A stretch of 64,000 nt of DNA from Pyrocephalus nanus (Eukaryota > Chordata > Aves > Passeriformes > Tyrannidae), in NCBI GenBank assembly GCA_038380795.1, contig CM076259.1, forward strand, positions 72,970,200 to 73,034,199, in the 5' to 3' direction. Position numbers and translations under genes: made by a program. Below, in pieces: positions 22,351 to 32,594 of the stretch. The notes beneath the pieces are model-generated. The model ran no database searches and was not told the origin of the DNA. It was given only the letters and a program-made list of their open reading frames with translations. Position 1 is the first letter of the stretch. Every line of letters begins with the position of its first letter.

Positions 22351-25248
22351 CATCACTCAGCAGTTCAAGCAAAGATGTGTAAATGAATGACTGTGAATAT
22401 ATCCCTACCAACAGAAGACAAGGTTTTGCCTATGATGAAGTCTGAGTGTATGGAGCATATTATAGTTCTCTGACTTAGTACTAAAATGGATTTAATTTGT
22501 GTTTTTTCTATGTACTGCATGTGCTTGGTGGCTCTGGTCTTTAACATTTGAAACCACTTAATGGATGGAATTCAGAGAGGTAAAAAACCCCACCAAATAA
22601 AGAAACCACAAACCCGAAACAAGGTCAGAGTAACTAAACAACAGTACTAGTTACATGTCTTATCATTCTGGATCATATGAAAATCTGAAGCAGACCAGGA
22701 TGTCAAATTAGTCAAGAGTTTGAGGAGAGTCAGTATCACTTTATACATATGACACAAACTAAGTATGGTGGAAAGAAAGTGATACATTTTTAATGGTATA
22801 AAAGTAATTCTAAATCCTCTGATGTGCATTTTCCACATAGCCTCCATTTTGGAAAAAGTAGATATTTTTCATTACTGTTGCTAGTTTCATGAATTGAATT
22901 CTTAGAAAAGTAGCAAAAGGCTGAGAGTTCAGTTGACTTAGATACCTTTCCCCTAATTGTCTACCTTTATTTTTCAAAGATAATGACATAAAAGTACAAC
23001 ATAACTTATTTTCTTGATACCTTACCACTTCAGTGACACAACTTGCCAAGTCTCAGGATTTAAAGCTTTATACAACCATGCTAAGTGTCTAAGAAGAATT
23101 TAGATTATTTGAATTGCTAGGAAGAGGAAAAATGTTGTGCATTTGGAAACAAATCCCAGTGACAACTTTTTAAAGGTCTATTGTTATGGAATGTAAATAA
23201 TTTATAATGAAAAGTTGAAATAAAAATACTAATGGTGGAATTAAAAAATGAAAGTAAAAATTAATTGATTTATCAATTTGTCAAATTTATACATTACCTA
23301 TAGATAAATTTGTATTATTCAAATTCTTTCCTAGATTCCATCTCACTTTAGGAATTTGACAGAGGTAACCAAGGCAGGAGCTTATTAGTTAAAGCTCCAT
23401 TTCAATCAAAGTAAAGTGACTGGAACTTTAATGAACAAGGGTAATTAAAAGAATGGACAAGGTAACCAACTCCTTAAAGATAAAAGGTTTAGCAAACATC
23501 AAACAGCTTTAGGGAGAAAGTACATAAATTTTTTCCCCACTGTTTTTTTAAAGATAATTGATATTAATTCCATCTAAAAACAATGGTGGTATCTCATGTT
23601 AATTTCTGGGTGAGAAAAAGAAATAAAAGAAAATTCTGAGGCACATCTGGGGCCTTAGCTTAAGGATATTTTTGTCTCTTGGAATGATACCTTGCTATTT
23701 TTTCCCCCTGTAATTGAAAGTGTTATATAGCAGGTGAAGACAGCGGAAAAATTGCAAAAGGATTGTAAGTGTGATATGTCTAAAAGTCATTGCATTGGAT
23801 ATCAACACAGACAACATAATTTAAGTGCCAGCTTGCATTACACAAGTACCATGTCATGCTGTAAATCACTTATTGTACCGTTGGTTATCCAGTCACGCTG
23901 CAAAAGAACTCCATGTACTCAACCATACAAATATATAGGTTGTATATAGGGAAAAGTGTATTCTTTAGCAGCCCCAGAATTTCAGGACCTACATACTGTT
24001 GTCCCAAAACTTGTTCTTCTGAATGTCATCTCCATCTCGATTCCCTTTTAAAATATTGTTTGCTTTTTCAGCAAACAATGATTTTTATGCTATCAATTAG
24101 ATAGATGGCATCCTTCACTTGACATCCCGGTCTTTTAAATAAAATCGTCATCTAGATTTAGCTTTTTGTAACCTTTGACAAGTGTTGCAGGGGTCACAGA
24201 GCTGAAGGTGGAAAACAACCTTTGAGTCTGAAACTGTATTTGAGGTGCATATAAGTTGCTATGATGCATATACTGCTCTACACAAAGCATGTCCAAGAGG
24301 AGTATATCACAGCAGAAGGTAAATTAGTACCTTCTACTGAATTTACATATCCTGACATGAAAGGTGGAAAGCTGGGAAGCTAAAAACAAAGCAGACCTTT
24401 TCAAAGCAATATTAAACTGGGTAGAGACTATTTCTGAGAATTCGTAATTTCTAGAACCTCACCAAGTTCCAAAAGCTGCAAGGAAGCCTGATAAAAATTA
24501 ATTGACTCTAAGTACTTTGATGAATTCTGAGGATTGAACCAGTTTATTGATTTATTAATGACATGTAACTAACTAACAATCCATTAACTATATATTCAGA
24601 ATCAACATCCTTAATGCGAAGATAAATCACAATTATAGCTAAATTAGAAAATGCTAATAAACACAAACACATAAATAACCTTGATGAGCTAATCCTAGCA
24701 CATATACGTACACAGGGACAGACTCTCTATGATAGTTGCTGGTTCCTCTCCACTGTGTCTTGCTATGTCACAAATGTCCCCACTTCCTTCATGTTTCTTT
24801 TAAGACTAGCCTCTTCCAAAACGTCTGTCATTCCCTGGTTGCTGTTTAATCCTGCTGATGGTTTTCCGCTTCTCAAACCCCCTTAGACACTTTTGTGTGT
24901 TTTATGTGCACACACTCCCCTGGTTAAACTCACTTACCTAGCTGCTCCAAAGTGGACCATTCAGCAGTGCTGGGGTACATGGGTGCCTCCACAAAAGCCA
25001 TTATCCTTCATGTGAATATTTCTTCTCACAGTCAGGGGAGGTTTGATGGGTAGGAGTTACACTTGGTTTAAGAATGCTTATACGCAAAATAAAACAATGT
25101 TTTGCCAGAAAAGGAACTAACAAGGACTATCTGTCTCCTAAATAGGTTCCAAGTAGGTTTTATTTTGTGTGAATTCATATACTGGTTTCCTTTTAGCACT
25201 TATTCCCTTGTTTGCTCATGTGTGTAAGTGAAAGTTTCACAGAGGGGT
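22351..25248. other. No gene seen
   Basis: AT-rich sequence with several short frames (60-79 codons) that I cannot connect to any family. 24700-25080 is slightly more GC-rich, with an AATAAAA near 25088 but no clear LTR boundaries. Confidence 0.5.
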
Positions 25249-25291
25249 TGTTGTGGCTTAACCCCAGCCAGCAATCAAGCACCACGCAGCT
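25249..25291 (-). mobile_element. Family B LTR, terminal fragment fused to CR1
   Basis: TTGTGGCTTAACCCCAGCCA, followed by CAAGCACCACGCAG, is the end of family B (compare 50600-50643 on the opposite strand). After about 43 bp the sequence changes directly into CR1 at about 25292. No further LTR sequence is seen beyond the CR1. Confidence 0.8.
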
Positions 25292-26345
25292 GCAGGCCCC
25301 ACACATTTGTAGGGTTCCAGCTGGAGCAGCAGATCCCACACAATTTCAGAGTCAACTGGGAGTTGATCATTCTCACAGTTATGGTCCTCCAGATCAGGGA
25401 ACTGAGACCCTCTACATCCATCATCCATGCTAAGACAGAGGCAAAGGCAGCATTAAACACCTCTACCTTGTTTCTGTCCCTGTTTGTGAGGTGACCGTCC
25501 TCATCCTATAGTGGGATGATGTTATTTCTGCACTGCCTTTTGTCAGTAATGTATTTGAAAACACTCATTTTTGTGTCACTCACATTTCTGGCCAGCTTCA
25601 ACTCCAACTGAGCTTTGGCTGCATGAATTTTCTTCGTACACTGGTAACCAGCATCTCTGTGTTCTTTCCACATCACTTGTCCACAGACTTGTGTATGAGT
25701 GGAATCTGGTCTGCATATTAGGCCCTGCATTCCCCTTTGAAGGAAGTCTCCTGTTACAACTAATTTTCTTCTTAGCAGAGTTGGTTGTGATGCAGGGTAC
25801 AGATGGTGTTGCTTTAGGAGGCCCCTCTGTCCCAGAAGGACTTTCATCCACTTCATCAGGAGTCTCATCCTCTAGTTCCAGGGCCTCATACCTGTTGTAG
25901 AAGATGCCAGTCCCATTTGTTAAGCTTTCTGAAAGAGAAGAAACCTTCCTCCTAGTGCGTGCAGTGACCTGCTTGTAGCCTTGATCTTCTAAAGACCCTT
26001 GACTAATTATCCTGCAGGCTTCTGAGTCCACTGGCTTCTCCATTACAGTGGAGGTTGGACACTCCTGAAAGTCTTGATACTGTGATGTCTCTGTAAGTAA
26101 CCAGACAGTCTCTTGCTTGTTCACTCAGACACTACATAACCAATTCAGTTCGTCCCGTAACTTCCTCACCTGGCGACACAGCTCTTCAACCACAGCATAC
26201 CTTTTGTAGAACAGTTTGTCTGCCCCAACCTCACAAAAAGGCATCAGGCACTCCTGGCAACCTGTGACCTGGAGATCTTCATCTGTCATCAGCAGATCTG
26301 TTTGGCTGAAAGCCTCTGCAAGGGTGGTTCAGTGACTCTAGCTGC
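25292..26345 (-). mobile_element. CR1 LINE with ORF1 joined to pre-RT (internal deletion)
   Basis: On the minus strand the order is as follows. About 26330-26130 is the ORF1 N-terminal Cys-containing part (CQECLMPFCEV) and a coiled-coil-like VEELCRQVRKLRDEL, then a stop. 26124-25750 is ORF1 mid-region (KQVTARTRRKVSSLSESLTN, acidic ELEDETPDEVDESPSG). The esterase start follows as VVTGDFLQRG, with Phe in place of the catalytic Ser. Near 25680 it jumps to ORF2 pre-RT (HRDAGYQCTKKIHAAKAQLE), continuing to PTNVWG-like sequence at about 25300, where CR1 normally has YK.MGPDG. The rest of the esterase, the endonuclease and the linker are missing. Confidence 0.9.
25690..26330 (-). pseudogene. CR1 ORF1 remnant (second copy in the window)
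   Basis: It has a stop between the Cys-rich/coiled-coil part and the linker part, plus a frameshift near 25760-25770 at KKKIS/RRKLVV. Compared with the copy at 11701-12587 it supplies the N-terminal half and lacks the DxxH end. GDF replaces the expected GDS nucleophile motif. Confidence 0.85.
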
Positions 26346-26659
26346 TACAAGGAAATGAGCTCTACAGTGCATCAACAGTATAGCTGAAGAAGCTTGCATG
26401 GGTTTGCAAATAACACTGGGGCTGAAGGGATCTATTTGTGCTCTTCTCCACCAGATACTGAGTCTGTTTATTTTACTCTATCAGCTCCGCATGGATGGTC
26501 AGAGAGGATCCCTTCCTGCTTATTCTGCCCAAACAAACCTCCATGCCATGCTGTTGTGTCAAGACTTTATGCATGTTTATACTGCTGATCTGGTCACTGT
26601 GTTTCATCCTAGAGCTCAGGTCCCTAGGTCCTTTGCACGAGGCTTATGGTCGTTCTTCC
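26346..26659. other. Unassigned sequence between CR1 and candidate LTR
   Basis: About 310 bp with no recognised family. Neither a primer-binding site nor a polypurine tract is visible next to the candidate LTR, so it does not look like provirus interior. Confidence 0.5.
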
Positions 26660-27048
26660 TGTACTGTTGTATTAAGTTGAGGACGGCCAATAAATAAAAA
26701 GTAGGCACCTTTTATGATGATAACCAACATTCAGCTTTTTATTGCTTTGTCCAGTATATTACATCTTGTTCTCACCCATCTGCACTCACATTCTGTGCAG
26801 AACCTTACATACCAATACTATTCTTAGCTCTGTTATCTATAATTTATTACTAACCTTCACATATGATTGGATGTTCACTTCTTATTTACATTCCTTTCTT
26901 ACTGGTCAGGTCTGGCACCTTTTCAAGTCCTTCGCAGTCCCTGCTTTTCCCCAGGGAAATCGGCCCCAAAGTGTCTAAGTCAAAATCCTTACCCCTGCAT
27001 CCTTCATCAGGGGCTCTGCGGCCTTGCCGCTTACCCCAACACTGTACA
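26660..27048 (-). mobile_element. Candidate solo LTR, family C, about 389 bp
   Basis: The ends are inverted: TGTACTGTTGT at 26660 on the plus strand, and AACACTGTACA ending 27048, which reads TGTACAGTGTT on the minus strand. On the minus strand the order CCAAT (26870-26866), a TATA-like AAATTATAG near 26840, and AATAAA (26743-26738) is that of an LTR with U5 ending in CA. The flanks (CTTCC/TTCAT) show no clean duplication. I recognise the architecture but not the family. The overlapping plus-strand frames are not genes. Confidence 0.5.
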
Positions 27049-28047
27049 TTCATTTTTAGTAAACCAGAAAGCTTCCTTCAGGGGAAAATCAAAAAGCAAT
27101 TAGTAAAATTATTCCCTACAAATAATACAGTGAAAGAGCTAGTTTAACACTTCCCACCACACCTTCCAAGCTATTTAATTTCCAACAGTATAAGGCATCA
27201 CAAGACACTTCCTATCTTTCATACAACACCCCATGAGCACACTTCACACATTGTATCTGTGAATATGTGTTATTCATTGTGTAGAAATGGTATTCCTGTA
27301 GGCTGCAGAGCATCCTAGTTGTGATTCAGCTAGCTGGTTAGTTTGTTGACCCGCTGTTAACATCTATAAAAATGTGATAATGACTGAAAGGCTCAGAGAC
27401 ATGACTAGCACTCTGAGAAACGAAGTGTGCTTGGATCACAGTCAGAAGCCAGTGGCAAAAAAAATACTTATTTAACTTTGAAAAATCCCTAGTGGGGACA
27501 TACAAAGGCTCACTATTAAGTATGTTGTTCTATGCATATCAGCATACACTCACATCTGAGCTGGGATAGCTTCTGCAAGTTTGGGCAAGTGACTCAACAT
27601 GTGGACCCTTACTTTGGCAGATGTCCTAAACATTCTTAAATTTAGCTCTTAAAATCTATGAATAAATCTCATTCACTTTGTGTCAGTGTGTTTTTATCAT
27701 TTAGACAAAGTCTTCGTTAGCAGAGGGAGGAAGTACTGGCCTGTAGTTTTGCGTGTGCTTTGCATAAAGAAATATTTATATTTTAAGTAGTATAGTTCCT
27801 TTTCTCTGTAGGTATTCATGGAATCCTTTGCACACTTTTCTTTTGCTTGGGGAGAAGTATGGATCATCTTCTCATGACAGATGTACAAGAACTGAAAGCT
27901 GCCTGAAGGGCTCAAGTCTGAAGAAGCAGAAGTCTCAAAAAGAGGAAGACAGTAAATGCAAGAAAATTATAATTTATTTCAAGGTAAGTTGGTTCTTGGG
28001 TTTAACAGCAGCCTTCCACTGTACATACTGACTCTGTGGTAAACTAA
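27049..28047. other. No confirmed gene; one candidate exon
   Basis: Mostly AT-rich and apparently single-copy. It holds the candidate exon at 27812-27983, described separately. Confidence 0.5.
27812..27983 (+). other. Candidate exon (172 bp) with strong splice sites
   Basis: The acceptor is TTCCTTTTCTCTGTAG, ending at 27811 with a good pyrimidine tract. The donor is AAG|GTAAGT at 27983/27984, a near-perfect U1 match. One frame is open through all 172 bp (57 codons) and is polar and Lys/Ser-rich (LKGSSLKKQKSQKEEDSK). No family was recognised and no neighbouring exon was identified in the window. It could be an exon of a lncRNA or a distant gene, or coincidence. Confidence 0.25.
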
Positions 28048-29195
28048 TTAGAGTCATAAAATTATTGAGGTTGGAAGGGACTCTGAAGATCATCTAGTCG
28101 AATTGCCCTGGTCAGAGAATGGTTTGCTAGGGCAGGTTGTTCATATTGCTTGACATCTGACATGTCCAGACAGGTTTTGACTAACTCCAGGGATGAAGAT
28201 ACCACGCAGTCTCCGAGTAACCTGTTCCAGGGTTTGACTAACCCCATTATGATTTTCTTTTCTATTCTTTTACATTTAAACTGAATTTCATGTAGATGAA
28301 TTTGTGACTCTCGCCTCTTGTCCTGTCACTGGATATCTCTGAGAAGAGTTTGACTATGTCTCAGGGATGAGTAGAGAGGAAGAATCACCTTCCTTGACCT
28401 TCTGACACTCCCTCTGGTGCAGCCAATGAAAAAAAAGTCTGTTGCTCTTCTTTTTCTGCAAAGGCCCATTTCTGATTCATGTTCATGTTGTTGCCCACTG
28501 TAGCCCCATGTTGTACTTTCAAAGCTGTTTTTCAGTCAGTCAGCCCTCAACTTGTACTAATTGAATGTGTTTATTTAATGCATTTATTCTTTCTCAGGGG
28601 TAGGACTTCACATTTGCAATTGTTGAATTTCTTCAGGTTCTTCTTGGCCCATTTCTCAAGCCTGTTGAGGTCCTTCTGAAGTGCAATATAATAATTTGAT
28701 ATATCAGACACTCCTTCTAGTTTTGTATCATCTCCATAGCAGTTGAGAGTGCACTGTCCCTTCATCCAGATCACTTATGACAATGTTGAACAGACACTTG
28801 TTTTCCTGTTCATTGGGAGGGACTGTTCTCGAGCTTGGAAAGATGATCCTTGAAAATCGACAAGGTCTTATGGCTCCTCTTTTCTCCAGGACTCCTTCTC
28901 CTAGGATTTTTCCAATCAGGTCCCTAAGCAGGACAAAATGTACTCTCCTGAAATCCAGGGTTGCGATGCTGCTATTTGCCTTGTTTCCTCCTCTTGGGAT
29001 CCTAAACTCTGCCATTCCATGGTCACTTAAGCCAAAACTACCTCCAATTTCATTTTGCTGACCGGTTCTTTTGAAGAAGATTGCTGCATCGGCCTTCCAG
29101 CAGATTTTTTGGATCAAGTGACCCATGAGGACCAGGACCTGTGAACATGAGGCTTCTTCCAGTTGTACAAAGAAAGCCACATCCACCTTTTCTTC
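28048..29195 (-). mobile_element. CR1 LINE, linker fused to RT C-terminus and 3' UTR
   Basis: The 3' terminus is at the left (near 28050, ATTGAGGTTGGAAGGGACTC). The 3' UTR runs to about 28560. The RT end is at 28571-28790 and includes YGDDTKLEG (catalytic Asp pair present, CR1 usually FADD) and DLNRLEKWAKKNLKKF. FNIVISDLDEGT lies at about 28760-28795. The next part is the endonuclease-RT linker (GGSFGLSDHGMAEF, then FRRVHFVLLRDLIG), so the central RT is deleted. The right part (29060-29190) is C-terminal endonuclease (VLMGHLIQKICW). Frameshifts are present. Confidence 0.9.
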
Positions 29196-29200
29196 TTCTT

Positions 29201-29744
29201 TCTGGGTCTGGTTGGGATGGGGTGAACTTTCTTCTTAACAACTTGTTATGGTGCAATGTTTTGGTTATGTGATCAAAACAGTGTTAATAACACATCCCTA
29301 TTTTGGCTACTGCTGAGGAGTGCTTACAAAGCATCAAGTCCTTCTCTGCTTCACATGCTGCCTCCCTCCAGCAAGACAGCTGGGGCTGTACAAGAAGTGG
29401 AAGGGAACGTAACTGGGAAAACTGACCCAAAATGACCAAAGGAATACTCCATGAAATAGAAAGCCATCTTCAGCTATAAAAATCCAAAGGGAGGAGTGTT
29501 TTGGACAGGTAGCTATTGCTTAGGGACTGACTCGGTCTTCTGTGGGAAGAGATGCACCGCTTGTTTTGAATGCTTTTCTCCTTTCTTTCCTCTTCCTCTT
29601 TCCTTCATTTATTAAGCAATTCTTATCCCACAAGTTTTGGGGTATTTTGCTCTTCCTATTCTTTCTCCCTATCCTGTTGGCAGCAGAGGAAATTAGTGAG
29701 TGGCTGTGTAGGGCTTAGCTGTCAGTCAAGGTCAAACCACTACA
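29201..29744 (+). mobile_element. Solo LTR, family B, 544 bp
   Basis: It starts TCTGGGTCTGG (an altered TGTGCTGG) and ends AAACCACTACA. It has TATAAA at 29475-29480 and an ATTAAG-type polyadenylation region near 29610. TTCTT flanks it on both sides (29196-29200 and 29745-29749), an exact 5-bp match, though in pyrimidine-rich sequence. It lies at the 5' edge of the CR1 at 28048-29195. The short frames here are not genes. Confidence 0.82.
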
Positions 29745-30545
29745 TTCTTGAATTAATTGGTGAAGGAAAATACACTCACAAAGGTTAATGGAACTGCAGA
29801 AACAAAGCCAAATATCTAATTTATATGTGTGTGGAAAAGAGATTGAGTGTACTTGTTTTATTGTGCGTGAGTATGGAAGGGATTCATTTCTGTTAGCAGA
29901 ATTTGGAAAGGGCTTGGTTAGCTATTCTACTTCAATTATCTGGAGGAAAGGCATAAAAAGGGGATTTATGATTGTCTAGATATGGTTCTTGTCATTCTCT
30001 GAACATGAGGACTCAAATGCTGTGTGTCATGCCCTCTTGTTGCTTGCCTTGAATTAAATGATTGCTAACGATATTACGCACTTAGGTCTCTCTCTCTGGA
30101 GCTGTTAATCACAGCAGTGGGAGGCTAGGACCTGATGTTTAGGACCTGAACCATCCTGCCTTGCTGAAATTTATTTGGATAGAACAGCAAGTTAGCCTCA
30201 TCAAACAAACTGTTCCTGTTATCAGTGAAACATGGCATCTGATGCCTCCATCTAGACTACTGGATTTCAGCCTCTTCACCACGCTGGCTGAAATTAGCAC
30301 ACAACTCTAACCTTGCGAAGGTTTAGGGTCTATTTGAAAAAATGTGTGAAAGTCATCCATTCAAGTGTATATGCTAAGAGACACATAGGATAGTTCAGAG
30401 TAAATACAGACACTCTCACCCCAGAGATTTTAGATGCTGATGCCTTGAAGATTCTGGCAGAAGGAGTATCTCCTACCTTGTTCACAGTGCCACACTACCC
30501 CCAGGGGAGAGAGCAAACTGACATTTACATCATAATACCATCAGT
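29745..30545. other. No gene seen
   Basis: AT-rich sequence. The short frames at 29788-29979 and nearby are unrecognised. No repeat is visible. Confidence 0.5.
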
Positions 30546-30830
30546 TGCAGAATCACAGAATCACATGGGGTTGGAAGGCACCTCTGGAGACCATCTAGTT
30601 TAACCTTAGAGCAGCTTACACAGGAACAAATCCAGGTCAGTTTTGAATGTTTCCAGAGAGGGAAACTCCACGACCTCACTGGGCATCCTGCTCCACTGCT
30701 CTTCCACCCTCAATGTAAATAAGTTTTTCCTCATGTTGAGTTGGAATTTCTTGTGTTTTAGTTTATGGACATAAACTTCATTACTTCTTCTCAGTTACTT
30801 CTCAGTTTCTTCTGTCCCAACAATTTTGCA
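30546..30830 (-). mobile_element. CR1 LINE 3' terminal fragment
   Basis: AGAATCACAGAATCACATGG at the left end and GGTTGGAAGGCACCTCTGGA are the CR1 3' terminus in reverse. The 3'-UTR words continue (TTCCAGAGAGGGAAACTCCA, TTTTTCCTCATGTTGAGTTG). It is 5'-truncated at about 30830. Confidence 0.9.
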
Positions 30831-31989
30831 AAGTATTACAACACAAATGACTGAGTCCCTTCCAAGCAATGAAACAATAAACCCATGAAAGATGTTACAT
30901 TCAGACCCAAATAAATCAGTTTCCTCCTGGAGCTAAGGAATTTCCTGGGAGAAAGCATTACAATCTTTCAGATACAATGTGCTTCTAGTGGGCTTCCCAA
31001 CACTGAGTGATTTCTTACTTCCTACTAAGAGTCCAAAATTGTCACAGGACTATTAAGATATTCTCACATGGTATCTGAGCTTTAAATAGACAATTTTAAA
31101 TATGGCCCATCATATACTAAAATTTCTGGAAGAACACATGGCAAAAGGAATTTTGGGACTTATGTTTTCATGGCCTGGAATCTCTTTTCTGTGGAAAACA
31201 TGTTATCCAGGACCTTGAATTAAATGGATACAACATTAAGTACATATTTATAAAACCCTCTACAAAATAAAATTTACATTTCACAAGTATGTTCCAGTAC
31301 AGACTCATTGTGACCTCCTAACATTGGTCTGGTCAAATACTACAGCAAACATTTCAAACCATGGATGCAAATGTATTGCTTAAGAGGCCCAGGTGCCCAG
31401 GGCCTCTTAAAATACTCTAAGGCATCCTAGACATCCCCATGCCACTCCCAGATGTGACACAAGATTTGTGAGACACCTCTTCTGCAGATAGAGGCCAGGC
31501 ATGCATCTAAACTTATTTTTGGCAATTACACTGAGCTTCATCACTTAGCTCTTGTCCAAGGAGCTTTATCCACCTGTGATTCATGGAGTCATCTGATGCA
31601 GCACAGCTGTGTGACTATGGCTAATTTTAATACTAAAATGAATTATTAGTATGTGAAAGCACAAGTGAGCTAAAGCCTTTCAGGATAACTAAAAACACAG
31701 ACAGAAGTATAGCTGTTCTGATAGTCATAGCTGCTTCAATATTCAAGATTAAATCACTACCATGGAAAAAAACTGTATAAAACACTTAGGAGTAAAAAAC
31801 AGAAAAGGATTACAGAGCAGGGGGAGAGGTGGTAACGGGCTCCAGAATGCAGGGATTTTTTTAGCAAGCCTACTGGTCAAAGACAAGTGGTTTGAAAGGG
31901 CCAGTCAAATCTGGAAAATCAACACATGATGATAGGATTGGTCCACAACCAGGGCTTCATCTACTTAGACCACAGGACTTCCTTCGAGA
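30831..31989. other. No gene seen
   Basis: No recognisable repeat or exon. It includes a short near-palindromic AAGAGGCCCAGG...GGGCCTCTT at about 31382-31409. Confidence 0.5.
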
Positions 31990-32594
31990 AAATTGGTCTA
32001 TGGGCAGGTTAGCTTTATCAAGGGCTCAACAAGAGGTGTTACAAACATGCACATACTGAAAGGGCTAGAATCTTGGTGTCATCACAGAGATGTGGTGGGA
32101 TGTCTCCTGTGACTGAAGTGTTGGAATGGAAGGATACATGTTCTTTAGGAAGGACAGACAAGGGAAATAAGGAGATGGTGCTGCCTTCTATGTCAATGAC
32201 CAGCTCGAGTGCATGGAGCTCCACCTGGATGAAGAGCTGACCAAGAGCTTATAGGTCAGAATTATAAGGAGGACAGGGAGAGGTGACATTATACTGGGGG
32301 TCTTCTACAGGTTGCCTCACCAGGAAGACCAATTGCATGAGGCCTTCTATAGATAGATGGGTGCAGCCTCACATTCATAAGCTCTGCCCTCCTTGGGAAC
32401 TTCAATCACCTTGGTATCTGTAAGAGGGACAATACAGCAGGTCATAAGCAATGCAGGAGGTTCCTGGAATGTGTTGATGATAATTTCGTACTCCAAGTGA
32501 TAAAGGAGCCAGTGAGGAGATCTTGTTCTCACCAAAACAAAGGGGATGGTGGGGAATGTGAAGCTCAAGGTAAGCCTAGGGTCCAGTGACCAGT
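31990..32594 (+). mobile_element. CR1 LINE endonuclease fragment
   Basis: The plus-strand translation gives LGVITEMWWDVSCD, which keeps the catalytic Glu of the ITET/MWW motif. GYMFFRKDRQGK, VNDQLECMELHLDEELTKSL, GRGDIILGVFYRLPHQEDQL and GNVKLK follow, the last being the linker side. This is almost the whole endonuclease in CR1 order, but with several stops, and it ends near 32594 without RT. It is from a different sub-lineage than the element at 11701 (DQLECMEL block). Confidence 0.88.
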
